30,408 nt of DNA from Azolla pinnata (lineage: Eukaryota; Streptophyta; Polypodiopsida; Salviniales; Salviniaceae). The notes under the pieces were generated by a model that was given only the letters and a program-made list of their open reading frames with translations, was not told where the DNA came from and searched no databases. Shown here one piece after another: positions 9,411 to 21,031 of this stretch (position 1 is the first letter of the stretch; each line of letters opens with the position of its first letter). The position numbers and the translations under genes were made by a program. The stretch lies in the NCBI GenBank assembly GCA_037176905.1, contig JBBBWG010030820.1, positions 1 to 30,408 of the forward strand, in the 5' to 3' direction.

Positions 9411-11622
9411 TTTCTGTTTGTGTTTGTATAAACACAACATGACAGTACAAAAACAACTCTTGTTATAACACACAATGACATAGAATATCCAAAGTATCTA
9501 AAACTTTGACAGTTTTTTAAAACTTTTGATCTAGTTCAGACAAATCCTTTTTGAAAGATACATATCTGTTTTAATTTTTTAGCTCTATTACTATGATTTT
9601 TATATGATTAATGGAAAGATATTTCTTTTGAAAACAAAGACAACCCTTGTTATCGAAGCTGCTTCAATGGTTAACAACCACAACGAGATCAATCTCCCGA
9701 GGAGCTCCAATGTTGAATGATAGAAAAATCCTGCTCTTTCAAGGTATAAAGTTGTCATATAACACGAGTGTAAAATTTGCTGAATCGATTCCCCTTTTTA
9801 TCTTTACATGTTTCTTGGACGGGGCATGAACATGCCAACCATGGATTACGATGGATCATCACCAACATGATTATCAGCGATGGCGATGCTACAAACGGTG
9901 GATCTCGAAGTGACGAGACTACAAACTCACAAGATTAGGAGCGATCAGACTAGAGGATGAATGGGGAAGTTTTGAGCAGCAAAAAAACACAAAGTTAGAG
10001 ATGAAGAAGAGAATCGATCAGATGGAACAGATTACATTGGCTAGTGTTGAATCCTATATTTAATACATAGATTGTGGGATCATATATGTTCTCGCATGAG
10101 ATTTGCTTAAGAGTTTCCAGATGTTCTGAAAACAAAGCAAGAACATCTTCCACACTGATTTTAGAATCACGAAAGATGCATGCATGCATTATTGAATATT
10201 AACCCACCGATGAGATGCTCACAATACACAAGTTACTACAATCGGAGGACATGCAATGCTAACTATTTGCTTCGTGCTCGAAGCATGCACAAGAAAGCTG
10301 CAAATTTAGCTTCAATTCAACTTTGCTCACTTGTAGACCTTGTGATGATTGTTAAAATTGTTAAAACGCTAGACAAAGACAGCCAGACCTTGTGACAAAT
10401 TAAAAAATTCACATTTTGATTCATTTGAGATGTCTTAATAAATTAACTATGCCGTTTTGTTTTCGTCTCAACCTCCCTCGATATATGTGTCTTCATCTAT
10501 TGTCGATTCATCATAACTTCATATCAAGGTCAAAATTCCAACGATCGATGAACACGCAGACAAGCTCTGCAATTTCGATTATCCCCAAAGCTTGAAAAGC
10601 GTGAGGGGACTCCATCGAAGGAAAGAGCAAGGGATGCGGAGAAGAAGTTGAAGCCTTTGATATTTATGGCATGTCGCTGATAATAATCGAGACAATAATT
10701 GCTAACAACAATCAAGATAGAGTTGGCCCACGTGTGTTGCGCCATTAGAAAGGAGAACATGGAGTTGCCTGAAGAGCAATATAAGAAGTAGCCGCCAGAT
10801 ATCTAGCCAAACCGATCAATCGATCAGACAACATAATGCCCCCGATTAAAGTCTTTGATGCTAACCAATAACACGTCCTCGTGCAAAAGTTTGGTTGTCG
10901 AAGCTGAAGGCATAATAAGTCTTCTTTCTTCTCCTGACGTTCTGGATATCTCTTTTACATCTCTTTAACTAATTGAAAGGAAATCACTATTCGCAGAAAG
11001 TCTTCTTTTGTAAGGAGTCCTCTATACCACTAACCACTGCCCTATCTTATTTCATCCGACGATCGTTAGATAAAAATGATTCATTTTCGATCATTAAGAT
11101 GTAAAAAGCCCATATTATTTCTTGAGCGTGTGAAAAATGAGACTAGCGCCAGAAATCAAGTTGGAATGTATATAAAAATATCCTCCATTGGCTTTGTAGG
11201 ATTATTGCCCTGAGAGTAATCAATCTTCCTGGTGAATGGTCGCCGATATATATATATATAATTACAAAGCAACTAAGCGTCGAATCTAACGTGCACAATA
11301 TTGAACCAAATAATATTGGAGCTTTCTTCTTTGTCGAGCAATACGGAAATAATAATACATAATGGGGATCGAGCACTCATCGTTTAGCATGTAGGAGGGA
11401 GGAGAAGGTAAGATCTTTAGATTATTATAACATATAGCCTTCGAATCGTTGAATAACGTGTCAAAGTGTTCCTTCGTTGGATTATACTCGAAAGAAAAAA
11501 ATATAAGAAAAAAACTTCATGAGCCGATTATACACTTAAACATGCATGGCATATTTGCCAGAATGCCTTTCAAACCTGCTTATCTTTCTGAACACAATGG
11601 ATGGGGATGATTGTTGGTCAGC

Positions 11623-11712
11623 AAGGTTAGGGTTAAGATTGGGATCAGGATTAGAGGTATTTGGGGCTAGGATTAAGGTTCGAAGGTGAGGATCAATTAA
11701 GGTTTAGCATCT
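11623..11712 (+). repeat. Degenerate telomere-like G-rich repeat
   Basis: The + strand reads GGTTAGGGTTAAGATTGGGA, then GGATTAGAGG, GGGGCTAGGATTAAGG and GGATCAATTAAGGTTTAG: irregular units related to TTAGGG/TTTAGGG. It looks like a decayed interstitial telomeric or G-rich satellite fragment; no intact array remains. Confidence 0.4.
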
Positions 11713-12128
11713 GGTTCAAACAGAGGGTTACAATAACGGGGTTAATGTCAGTTTGTAGAGTAAGCTCTCTCAATTGCATATGTATGTATTTTACTCATCC
11801 CACTAACGAAGCATCTTTCTGTCAGAAACAAAGAAAAAAGATTATTTTGGAAAACACAAATGAAGTATGTCTCAAGGCCAATTTCACCTCCTCTAGAATT
11901 GGAAGCACTAACGTTTAAGTTAATTAACTTAGCCGACTTCGAAGCTTTGCCTCGATCAATTGTGTCTAGGTGAACTGGCTTTTTCTTGCGCATCGAAATT
12001 GAAGCTGCTAAGTTTTTATTTATTTTTTATCATCATCTCCGAACTCGATTCGGATTTACTTACTCCGTTACAGGCAATGTAGTTAGTTACATATGTAGCA
12101 TACGATACGCGTACAATATTCATGTTAT

Positions 12129-12245
12129 GTATTTTAAAAGTATTTAAATAGAAAATTTGACACAAATATTTAGAATACATATTTTAACACACAGTGGTTT
12201 AGTACATAAAATACGTGTCAAATATCTTAAATACGTGAAAAATAC
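12129..12245. repeat. AT-rich imperfect inverted repeat
   Basis: GTATTTTAAAAGTATTTAAA...TTTGACACAAATATTT (12129-12175) resembles the reverse complement of 12198-12245 (CGTATTTTTCACGTATTTAA, then ATATTTGACACGTATTTT). The matching arms are about 45-55 bp, separated by a short loop. It may be a small fold-back element or a palindromic satellite remnant; low complexity makes chance similarity possible. Confidence 0.45.
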
Positions 12246-12632
12246 GGGCTCAGTACCCAAAATAATCATACAAATTTAGAATTAATCAAACCTATACGGT
12301 GCTAAAAAATGTTCAGATTCCCATATTTCCTAGCGTGAGTAAATTTTTGATAAAATCTTAAACACAAGAAAAATCAGAATTTATATCCGAAAATTTATAA
12401 AAACGACTAAAAAAAATATCCAGGCTTTCAAAAGACAAAATAACAGCCTCAGTAAAAAAAAAAAACTTATTGTCGATGTTTTATAAAAAATTTCAGCTTA
12501 ATAAAAACTTTTCAGGTTAAAAAAAAAAAGACCCAAAATTCCAAAACCTTTTAAAATACGTAGCCGTAAGAAATTATACGTCCGGGGGATCGTAGAGCGT
12601 ATATTTCTTTGAAATAAATACGGCGCGGGCGG

Positions 12633-13181
12633 CCAATAGGGTGCCGACACGTGTCCGGAGGTGGGGCCCGCCTTATCCGGAGAAGGAAGAAAAAGAGGAG
12701 CACAAAAAAGAAGGAAAAAAAAAGGAAAAAGAAAAACAACAAAAAGAAGGAACCTTATCCACATACGAAGGAATAAAAAAAATGGGGGGGGAAAAAAGAA
12801 AAAGAAAAAGAAAAAGAAAAAGAAAAAGAAATAAAGCAGCGCGGAAATTTGAAAACACGAATATAAATAATAAATATTATTGGTTTATTTATCTGTTTAT
12901 TTTATTTTATTTTATTTTCTGTCTTCGTTGTTTTCGTCGCCGTGTTTTTTCTGAGTCGGTCTTCGTCGTCGTCTTCGTCCTTCTGCTTCTGCTTCTGCTT
13001 CTGCTTCTGCTTCTGCTAGGGTTTCTTCCCTGATCTTGCACAGATCGCGCCTTCCTTCGTCTGTAAGTTCTAGGGTTTTGCTTTCGCTCTCCGGCTTCCG
13101 ATCGACCCGCGGCTTGGGGTTCCTCGTCCTCGTCTGCCCGGTGAAGGCTCTTGGATTTCCCCCTTTTCGTCTCAAGGAGTC
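12633..13181 (+). promoter_or_regulatory. Promoter and 5' leader of the BFN nuclease gene
   Basis: The region holds a CCAAT motif (12633-12637), a perfect palindromic G-box/ABRE-type site GACACGTGTC (12646-12655), a polypurine tract of GAAAAA units (about 12786-12830), a (TTTTA)n run near 12898-12916, six CTTCTG units (12980-13015), and two telo-box motifs TAGGGTTT (13017-13024 and 13071-13078). The last three lie in the likely transcribed leader just upstream of the ATG at 13182. Telo-boxes and CT-rich leaders are frequent in housekeeping and translation-related plant genes; the G-box would bind bZIP or bHLH factors. No clear TATA box was identified. Confidence 0.5.
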
Positions 13182-16100
13182 ATGGCCTTGGAAGCGGTGC
13201 GATCTCCCTCTTTCGTCGTTGCATCGCTCCCCTCCTCCGGAACGACCCCCCTCAAGCATCACAGCCGCTGCAGGAGCCATCGTCCCCTATCCCACGGCGG
13301 ACGGAGAGCCTCCTCATTGTCATCGCAACAGCAGCAGCAGCAGCATCTATGCTACGCCTTCTTCTTCCGCAAGAATCTCTCGTCCTCCTTGTCGTCGTTG
13401 CCGTCGTCGTCGCGTCTCCGAGGATGCCGGTGCTCCTCTGCCGACCCTAATGACGACGGCTCGATGAAGAGCTCTTGGGATAGCGAAGACTCAAACTACA
13501 TCGAGGCTCATGTCGTCGAAGCAGGTATGCTCTTCTAGCTGCGTACGCAGCTACAGGAATACGTTTTTTTTTAAAATCTGATCCTGCGCTCCGTACGCAA
13601 TTTAGAAAAGATCGATCTTATTGTATACAAATGCTTAAAGCATTAAGCTTTTTCTAGAAAAAGAAATTTCAATTCAAGGATCGAGTACAGAATATGATGT
13701 TGTCAGAAAGAAAGGTTATGCACACCGATAGTTTCTAGATCATAGAATGACAGAGGCACTCTCACCATGTTGGAGATCACAGAAACAGATGAAGTTCTAA
13801 GCATTCAAACGGATAACTTGAATAGAAAATAATATCATTTTCTGGACGTGAACGCGGTAGACAAGACTTCATCCTGCGAATCCAAATAAAAGAAACACAT
13901 TGTGGAAAAGAAGACTGCATTCTGAATCAATAGGATCTCATGACTGAATGGAAATTCGTCTGAAAAGCTCGTGAGCTTGAATGCAAACACGCATCAGATA
14001 AGAACTGGCTACAGGATGAAAATGTCAGATATTATCAGAATAAATATCCTGACAAAACACCCATTTTTACACTAAACGAGCAATGCATCAAATAACATCC
14101 TCTCAGGATCAAATGGAAACTTGAACAAAAATATCACATCACTACGTCTCATGAAATCATTGTGGAATATGAACGAAAAGATCTTGCTGTAAAAAAAGGA
14201 AGGCATCACGGAACAAACTAAATCTGATGATGAGTTGAGAATCTGCAGAAAAGGCCTGTGCTTGATAGCAGATATGCCTGAGATAAGATCTGTTCTTTGT
14301 ATGAAATTTTATTTCAAGGCTGTTCTTGGTGCTGAGGACAAGGATTGCCAAGTTGATTCTTTCTATCCGTACTATTGATGATCAAAAACATATCTGGTTG
14401 ATGGTTTTATGATGATCTCTCAGATTTTTCGTTGAGTGTGATTTGTGCTGAGTTTTCTGTCTTCTTGTCCAGTGAGCCTTCTGCCATCAAAGGGGCATCT
14501 GTTCATGACTTTAGTGAATGGAAGGGAGGTGGAGATTGACCATGTGAGCCCTCCCAAGGGCAAGCTTCTTTACAGATCCAGCAATCCCACAATTTTTTTA
14601 AAGATACACACTACATCTGAACTCTTTATACCGATCATAGTAGGTATGGTGTTAACACGCTTTTTCATAGGCTCTTTTAATGTTTCAATTCCTCATGCCA
14701 CTTTTGGTTCTGGTTGTAGATTAGATTATAGCTTATGCTTAGGTTTGTGCGTTACAAGCTCATGGAATTTATGATGGTCAGGTGATGCTGCTATTGGCAT
14801 GCTGATGAAAGCTATCCACGGAGAAGAAGCAAAGGTGATCCACAATGTCATATGAAAATCATTAATTTCCGAGACTTGGTGCCTTGGTCTTTGATTGGAT
14901 GATTTCTCCACATTGATCTTTCTTGGGCATCATATGATGGCTCAATATTGCATGGGACCCCTGTGATATATACCCGATTTTTCTTGGTATCATGCTGTAT
15001 ATATCGATCCCTCATATGGGGCTGTGGTGATACTCGTTGTTCGTTCATGGTTCTCTTGGATAAATTGGCATTAGCATCCCTAATATTGACTTTATTGATC
15101 TGTTACTGATGGTAATAGGTGCGTCCAAATCAGTACCATTTGATTGAAGATCTTGTCACTAAACTGAACTTTGAGGTTAGTTTGAGATAGTTCAGTAGAA
15201 CTGCAACTAGGCCATTGATAGAATTCAATTAACGAGCTATCCTTTGGTATTGAAATCATTATCGTCAGGTTCGGATGGTGAGAGTGACTGAACGGATTGC
15301 CGATACGTACCATGCTCGCATATTTATTGGAAGGGTATAGAATATTTCTGTTACGTGGGATAAATTATTTTAATTTGTACTGCGCTTTTTACATCCCTTA
15401 TCAATAATGTGGCTTACTATTTGATCTTGATTTCATTTTCTGTTATGCAACAGCCGGGTGAAAAAGAAATGCAAAGCGTTGATGCCCGTCCTTCGGATGC
15501 TATAAATCTGGCTGTAAGATGCAAGGTGAGTTCCCATGTAAAAGAGAAACCCATGTTTTCTTTGGATTTTTGTATTTGTTGGATGCACAACTTGATGTGT
15601 ACAATGATGCCAGGTCCCCATATATGTAAACAAAGTCATAGTCGATACAGATGCTGTGAAGCCCATATACGCGTCTAGAGAAGTACCAAGTAGCCATTCT
15701 TCATCTTTAGACTGGTCAGATAGTTTCCTCTCAATCTATCTTATGTATACTTTGGTCCAGTTCCACCCATAACCTTCAGATTTGGGTGATTCTGTTGTTT
15801 TAGCCCCCAGGATGGGCATGATCCTATAGCTGAGGAAATAACCCTTGTGAAGAACATGCTTGTGGCTGCTGCTGAAGAGCGTTTCCATGATGCAGGTTGG
15901 GAGTTCTGACTTTCAGATTGTTTTAATGTTGAAGACAATCAACTCTTACTTTCAGATTGTACTAGCGTTGATGCTATTAACTTATATATTAATCGTGTTT
16001 ATCATATCTGAAGCTGAATGGAGAGATAAGCTGAACAGCCTTCGGAAGCAGAGGAGACGTATCCGACAGGTAAAAACCAATGACGTTCTCTTCTTCTGCT

Positions 16101-16227
16101 GATTTTTCTCTTGCAAAATAGAGAAGAAATGTGTTCCCATACAACTTTATGACAACCTTTAAACTGACATGCATGTGAGCTTGCCATGAAGATTTTGTTT
16201 GTGCAGGTTTCTGCACTGAATGACTAG
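13182..16227 (+). CDS. Bifunctional nuclease domain (BFN/DUF151) protein, BBD type, 343 aa, ten exons
   Basis: Exons: 13182-13524, 14473-14643, 14782-14834, 15119-15175, 15269-15334, 15454-15525, 15614-15714, 15804-15895, 16014-16069, 16207-16227. All are GT-AG and phases agree (1032 bp). Residues 1 to ~95 are Ser/Arg-rich with a Gln run, resembling a plastid transit peptide. The BFN domain follows ('GKLLYRSSNPTIFLKI', 'LFIPIIVGDAAIGMLMKAI', 'FEVRMVRVTERIADTYHARI', and the signature 'VDARPSDAINLAVRCKVPIY'). The C terminus has a UVR-like helical segment ('NMLVAAAEERFHDAAEWRDK', 'LNSLRKQRRRIRQ'). Plant members (BBD1/BBD2 in Arabidopsis, OmBBD in wild rice) are reported to have RNase and DNase activity and to act in basal defence and ABA-dependent callose deposition. 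Length is near the usual ~325-340 aa. The ATG at 13182 is the first with a suitable frame; a transit peptide is inferred. The junction between exons 7 and 8 (Cys-Pro-Gln, in 'SSLDCPQDGHDP') is the least conserved. Confidence 0.92.
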
Positions 16228-18650
16228 GGCATGTAGTATATCCTTATTTCAAATACTGTTAGGAAGAGAAGATAAATAAATCCATAGGCTTTGTAGGGTG
16301 TTTCAGCTAGAATAAAAAACACCAGCTTGTTTATATCACCAAGATAAGACAATATGGAATATGCAGAAACTTAGTGCAGAGTGTCAAACATCATGATCGT
16401 GACAGCTCATACTATTCGCTATATGCTCAAGGCATCATCATCATGTTATGTATATCATTTGACTACTTAAAATTGCATGCTGAAGCATCTCGTGCTTTCC
16501 TTTTCATTGCTGCACTTGGTCGTTACTTTTTTTATTGTGACTTCTACTTTTGGGCCTTGTGCATCTTCATTTTTTTTGTTGCGTATGGTGGCTGAGTATT
16601 CTCAATGTATGCCTTTTCATGAGAATTACTTTAAAAAGCTCCAAGGAAAGAGTTTTGATGCTCTGCGCCGAGTTTTACTCCTTTTTTATTGATCTAAGAT
16701 GGCTCATTAGTCTAACCGATTTCTTTTGTTTTGATTTGTAACTGATTTCTGCTGGTCTTTCTTTCCAGCTATGAGTGGAGGTTGAGCGGTCGTCAAACCA
16801 AATGTACATTTTTCCCAAGCTGCTGCAATCACAAAATATCTTGTAAATATTATAAACCTTGTGTAAAAAAAGAAAAGACAATTAGCATAGTGATTGTGCC
16901 ACTAGAATTACAACTTACAATCCCCGTGTATATAAGTAACTCTGATTTGTATTTTCATCTTATGCGGAATGTGACGGTAAATCATGTGTTATTCTAGATT
17001 TTGTTACTCGGTGGCAATTCATCAGAATTATCAATTTCTTTTCTTTGATTCAAGACAAGTATGCTGTCGCACTTTGTGCAGAACGTGCACTGGGGAAATA
17101 TTCAAATTCTAAATGTGTAGGGATCTGGTCCACAAACTGTTGGAATGTAGGCAATGCATCATTAAGATGTTTGCTGGAGGTTTTGATGGTTCAGAAATGA
17201 AGGTACGCTGAGAATCTCTTGAAAATAGTAGGACGGAGTCAGCCGAGGATTTGGAGGTGTTGGAGGAAATCATTGCATGACAGCGCTGAATTGTATTGTG
17301 GGCCTTTGGATCTGTGAAAAACAAATGTCTAGTATGCTGAAAGACGCGAGAGTTTTGAAATCAAAGTGTGCAAAATGTGACAATGCGAGAGGAAGATGGA
17401 TTTGACACAAAGATCGCGAGTAAGATCGATTGGAATGGCTGGAATTGGATCGAAATGGCTTGAATTTGGCTTCATATGCACTGAAAGATAGGTGGCTGGC
17501 TCTTGTTATCGAGTGTACATGTTCCATCCATCTTGTGGGGCACAGGTAGATAACTGGCTTTTATCCACAGCAAGACAACTAGCTTTTATCAGTAATGTCT
17601 GCGATAGGGAGTGTGAGGCTATAGCCATATAATATCGACAATTCCGACTTTGGCTTTGAAGGTTTTAGCTTAGAAAGTAGAGATGCAAAGCAATATCATC
17701 ATCGGGTGGTGGACAAAGACAGGAAGGTGTTGACAAGGTGCGCCATGAAATCAGTAGGTGAGTGAAGGAGAAGAGACTTGATGACTCTTCAGTCACACTT
17801 TGTCTGATCCCAGCTGGCTCTTCAACCCCAACTCTGCAAAGACATTTATCGGTTGGACACGGTTTCGGACATCAGATCAGGTCCCAAGTTTGGCTGGGGT
17901 TTTTCTTATCAGCTCTGATCTTTAGAGGCTATCTTTTTTCACTATCACCACCGCCCAGAAAAAAAGGTTGGGCAAAAGAAACATCAGCTTCGTTCGAGTT
18001 CTCACAAATGTTGCCTTTTACCTAAGCTAGCATATTGGTGTAAGGCCAGTTTGAAGATTCAGGAGCGATTCCGAAAGCCTTGAAATTGTTTTTTTTTTCT
18101 TTTTTTTTTTTGTTAGTGCAGGCCAAACCAATGGCAAAATCAAGCCTGATCGAGGAACTATGCCGAAACCTTCTAGCACGATGGTGCCTCATACACACAT
18201 ACATACATGAATCAATGATACTGAGGTCAGATATGATCGATTGGCTGGGACCGAAAGAAATCGAAAAACACGCATGAAACTCAATAGACAACACAGATGT
18301 CTGAAACCCGGAAGGTGGATACTGGGCTCTTCTGGCTCTGGTACCGACGCGCAAGCGTTCCGGACAATTCTTTTCCCGTTTTATTACACAGGGAAAAGGG
18401 AACGCGGAACCTGCGACCTCAGTAGATTGGATCGAAGAAGAAGAAGGAAGAGAAATCGCCGCTTTTTTGACCCAGTGGGGATCAGGACTTGATGGACCAG
18501 GGTTCGAATTCGATCGCGATCGATCGAAGAATACATATGCATATACATGTGAGTTGGGGAAAAAGGTTGAGCACAGATTTGAGAAGAAGAAGGAGAAGGA
18601 GAAGGAGAAGAAACAGAGTTGATTCTTGCACAAACAGAGCACCTTGAAAT
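16228..18650. other. Intergenic: BFN 3' UTR and upstream region of the RIN4-like gene
   Basis: No gene is supported. The first few hundred bases should be 3' UTR of the BFN gene. ORFs here (including a 211-codon - strand frame at 18022-18657 full of Phe/Ser/Lys runs) are low-complexity: they cross T10-T12 runs (18089-18112), AAG/GAA repeats (18437-18450, 18585-18612) and ATACATACATACAT (18192-18209). A palindromic TTCGATCGCGATCGATCGAA block lies at about 18508-18527. Confidence 0.5.
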
Positions 18651-18654
18651 GAAG

Positions 18655-18670
18655 CATATATATGTATATA
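18655..18670 (+). promoter_or_regulatory. TATA box of the RIN4-like gene
   Basis: CATATATATGTATATA lies about 85-95 bp before the proposed ATG at 18752. Transcription would begin near 18690-18700, giving a CA-rich leader of about 55 bp (ACACAACCAACACACCATTA...), typical of plant 5' UTRs. This spacing supports the choice of the tiny first coding exon. Confidence 0.5.
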
Positions 18671-18751
18671 CAACTCTAAGAACTCTTTGAGGACATTGCA
18701 CACAACCAACACACCATTAGTATCATCTCCCCTGCCCATTGCTCATCAATC

Positions 18752-21031
18752 ATGCCGGTACCCTTCTCTCCTCTGTTTTCCCCTCCCCTCCTCTTTTCTC
18801 TATAATTCTTTTATTTTGAATGGCATGCCTGAAGGTGGATAGAATCCTTGGGTGATGGTTCATTCGGGTGCTAGATTTTAGATCCTATATGTTCTCTTAG
18901 AATGGCTAATTGGGTCTGTACCGGCTTCCATGCATGCATGTATGTGGATATGCATGTGATTGCCCCTTTGACCTTATATCCTGTATACTCTCTTAGAATG
19001 ACTAATTGTGTGTAAATGAGAGACTCTCAGACTTCAGTAATCATGGTTGCTTCAGCTCTTATCAGGCAAGATTGTGAAAGTAGTAAGATTCTTAGAGCAA
19101 AAAGTATGTACAGTAAATCAATGAGCGATACGAGCTGGATATATTACATTCATTTGATTGGGATGTGTGATGTGATCATTACACCGTATGAGAGTGTATT
19201 TTGTTTTGGATAGGGATATAATGATTCAAAACAGTTGGTGAGAAGTGTTGCATAAATAGAGAAACTAATAATCATGGTTCTTGCATTTAAGATCTATCAT
19301 TCTGCTGATACAACCATATGAATCGGCAGTGATGTCATATACTTGTTATATAGCTCGAAAGTCGGATCACTAAACTTTATGTGTGTCTGTTTCTCACTTA
19401 TGAACACAAAATTCTCATATTTGGAATGAAAATTTCTGTTCGTGTGATCATTGTAAGAACAAAAGATTTGCTAGTTTTGTTCCTAGTTTTCATTTTATCA
19501 CCCACCATTAGCATCTTTAGTATAAAAACTTTGGGGAGAATCTCCCAAGTATCCTAATTTCTTCTATGTTTCCCCAAACGCCCATGGTAGTTAGATGTGC
19601 TATTTTGACTAATATTTGGTCAATTCATCACTCCTCCCTAATTGGTTTTTCTGGGATCGATCTAAGGCATTTCTGGTATTCCAGAGTCTTTCACTGTATT
19701 TTTTTTTTCTCATTTCTCCAAAGTTATGCTCTGATGGGGCGAGTTTTTCATGCAGTGGGGAAAGAGTCCTACGATTCCGAAATTTGGAAACTGGGATAAG
19801 AAGGAAGACTTATCGTACAGTATTGTTTTTGATGCAGCCCGAGCAGATAAAGAGCAATCTATGTTTATGTCATATGAAGATGAAAATGATAGAGCTCTCT
19901 TCCAGAAAATGAAGAAAGGATTACATGGTACATCAAATCTACTGGATTCATATATAGATGCCAGTGATCCCATTGATAGTAATTTGAGCAGTCCATATCA
20001 TCATTCTCCAAGGATTGGGAATGACATACCAAAGAAGGAAGATGGCCCTGGACTAAAAGAGTTTAGCAATGGTGACCCTATAAATGGGCTCAAGATAAAA
20101 AGACCTGAGAATCATGGTCAATCTCTCGATGAATCACACCACAGGAAAGTGCAAGGGATCTCAAATCAATCAAGAGTGCAAGAAAAGCCAGCTACTAAAA
20201 AAGTATGTATCTAGAGACTGTAAATATTTCATTTCAGGTATATGAAGTAGGCATGTGAAACAAAGTGTCATATGCCTTAGATTCCCAAAGGATTACTTGA
20301 GAGGACAGAGGAAATTAGTCTTAAAGAGAGTGTAGAAAAAGGAAATAATAAGGATACTCGTCACATGGGAGAAAGGGGAAAAATCAAATGTTGTGGTATA
20401 AATTAGTTTTTGGTAAGAACCATCAGAAGACTGAAATCATTCCATAGATATTATAAGGGAAGAAACTTTTAACATGCATGTCCTTAGAATTAGTATATTC
20501 AGAGCCATTATTGACACTTAAAAAAAAAGTTTTCCTGTTGTAGGTCCAGTCGGACAATATTTTGGTGCCAAGATTTGGTAATTGGGATATTAGTGATGAT
20601 TCCTCTAAGGGGGATTTCACAGTGATATTTGAGAGAGCAATGGATGAGAAGAAGTTGAAGTCTGGTGATATGGCTGCATTCAGAAACATGTCTCCATTAA
20701 CCATTCCTCAAAAGGATTTGCACATCAATTCCAATGGCGCCAAAATATACAAAAGGAGAAGGGTGAGCATCTCTGGTCACCATTTTAATTATAAAGATAC
20801 TGAATATAGACTTTCTTCCGATGTGTATGTTCTGCTTGTCTTGCTTGTTTGTTCTCTCTGCAACTTCTACATAAATTGCAACTGTAAGAAACGTTGCTGT
20901 GATAGTGAAGTTGACTCCCATGTGGAAATCTTCTGAAGCCTAAGCTTGTGAAAGATGGTTTTGATCCTTGTCTATAGGTAAAGGCTGAAGTTGGTGATTG
21001 GGGCTATAGACCTAGAAAATGTAGGAATTGA
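18752..21031 (+). CDS. RIN4-like protein with two NOI motifs, 241 aa, four exons
   Basis: Exons: 18752-18757, 19756-20202, 20544-20762, 20978-21031, all GT-AG and in phase 0. The first exon encodes only Met-Pro; a very short first exon is usual for NOI/RIN4 genes, and a TATA box sits at the right distance, but this exon is inferred. The first NOI motif is at about residues 9-40 ('IPKFGNWDKKEDLSYSIVFD'), the second at about 157-190 ('VPRFGNWD' to 'GDFTVIFERAMDEKK'), with a polar, disordered, Lys/Ser-rich linker between. RIN4 is a membrane-associated immune regulator guarded by NLR receptors; pathogen effectors cut or modify it within NOI motifs. The second motif keeps the V-P-x-F-G-x-W cleavage consensus and the Thr equivalent to Arabidopsis T166; the first has Ile for Val and Ser for the matching Thr. 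RIN4 normally ends in a palmitoylated Cys cluster; the spliced C terminus here ('VKAEVGDWGYRPRKCRN') has one Cys. See the retained-intron finding. Confidence 0.82.
20763..20936 (+). other. Open reading frame through intron 3 of the RIN4-like gene (possible alternative C terminus)
   Basis: Without splicing at 20762/20763 the frame stays open for 57 codons and stops at 20934-20936. It encodes a hydrophobic stretch 'VYVLLVLLVCSLCNFYI' followed by a basic Cys cluster 'NCNCKKRCC'. In form this resembles the lipidated Cys-rich C terminus of RIN4/NOI proteins, though with a membrane-helix-like segment added. It could be a real alternative isoform or a chance frame. Confidence 0.35.

Larger units (their letters stand above)
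9411..12640. other. AT-rich gene-free region
   Basis: All open frames are short (<90 codons) and none shows a domain or a credible exon chain. Visible pieces are a CATGCATGCAT run (about 10177-10188), a (TA)n run (about 11246-11261), a degenerate telomere-like block near 11.62-11.71 kb, an AT-rich inverted repeat at 12.13-12.25 kb, and several A-tracts (12.4-12.53 kb). It is probably old, decayed transposon and spacer DNA, but I recognise no specific element. Confidence 0.6.

Noticed and set aside
18022-18657. 211-codon open frame on the - strand
   Set aside because: It is dominated by Phe/Ser/Lys runs from T-tracts and AAG repeats and lies in the promoter of the RIN4-like gene on the other strand; no known domain.
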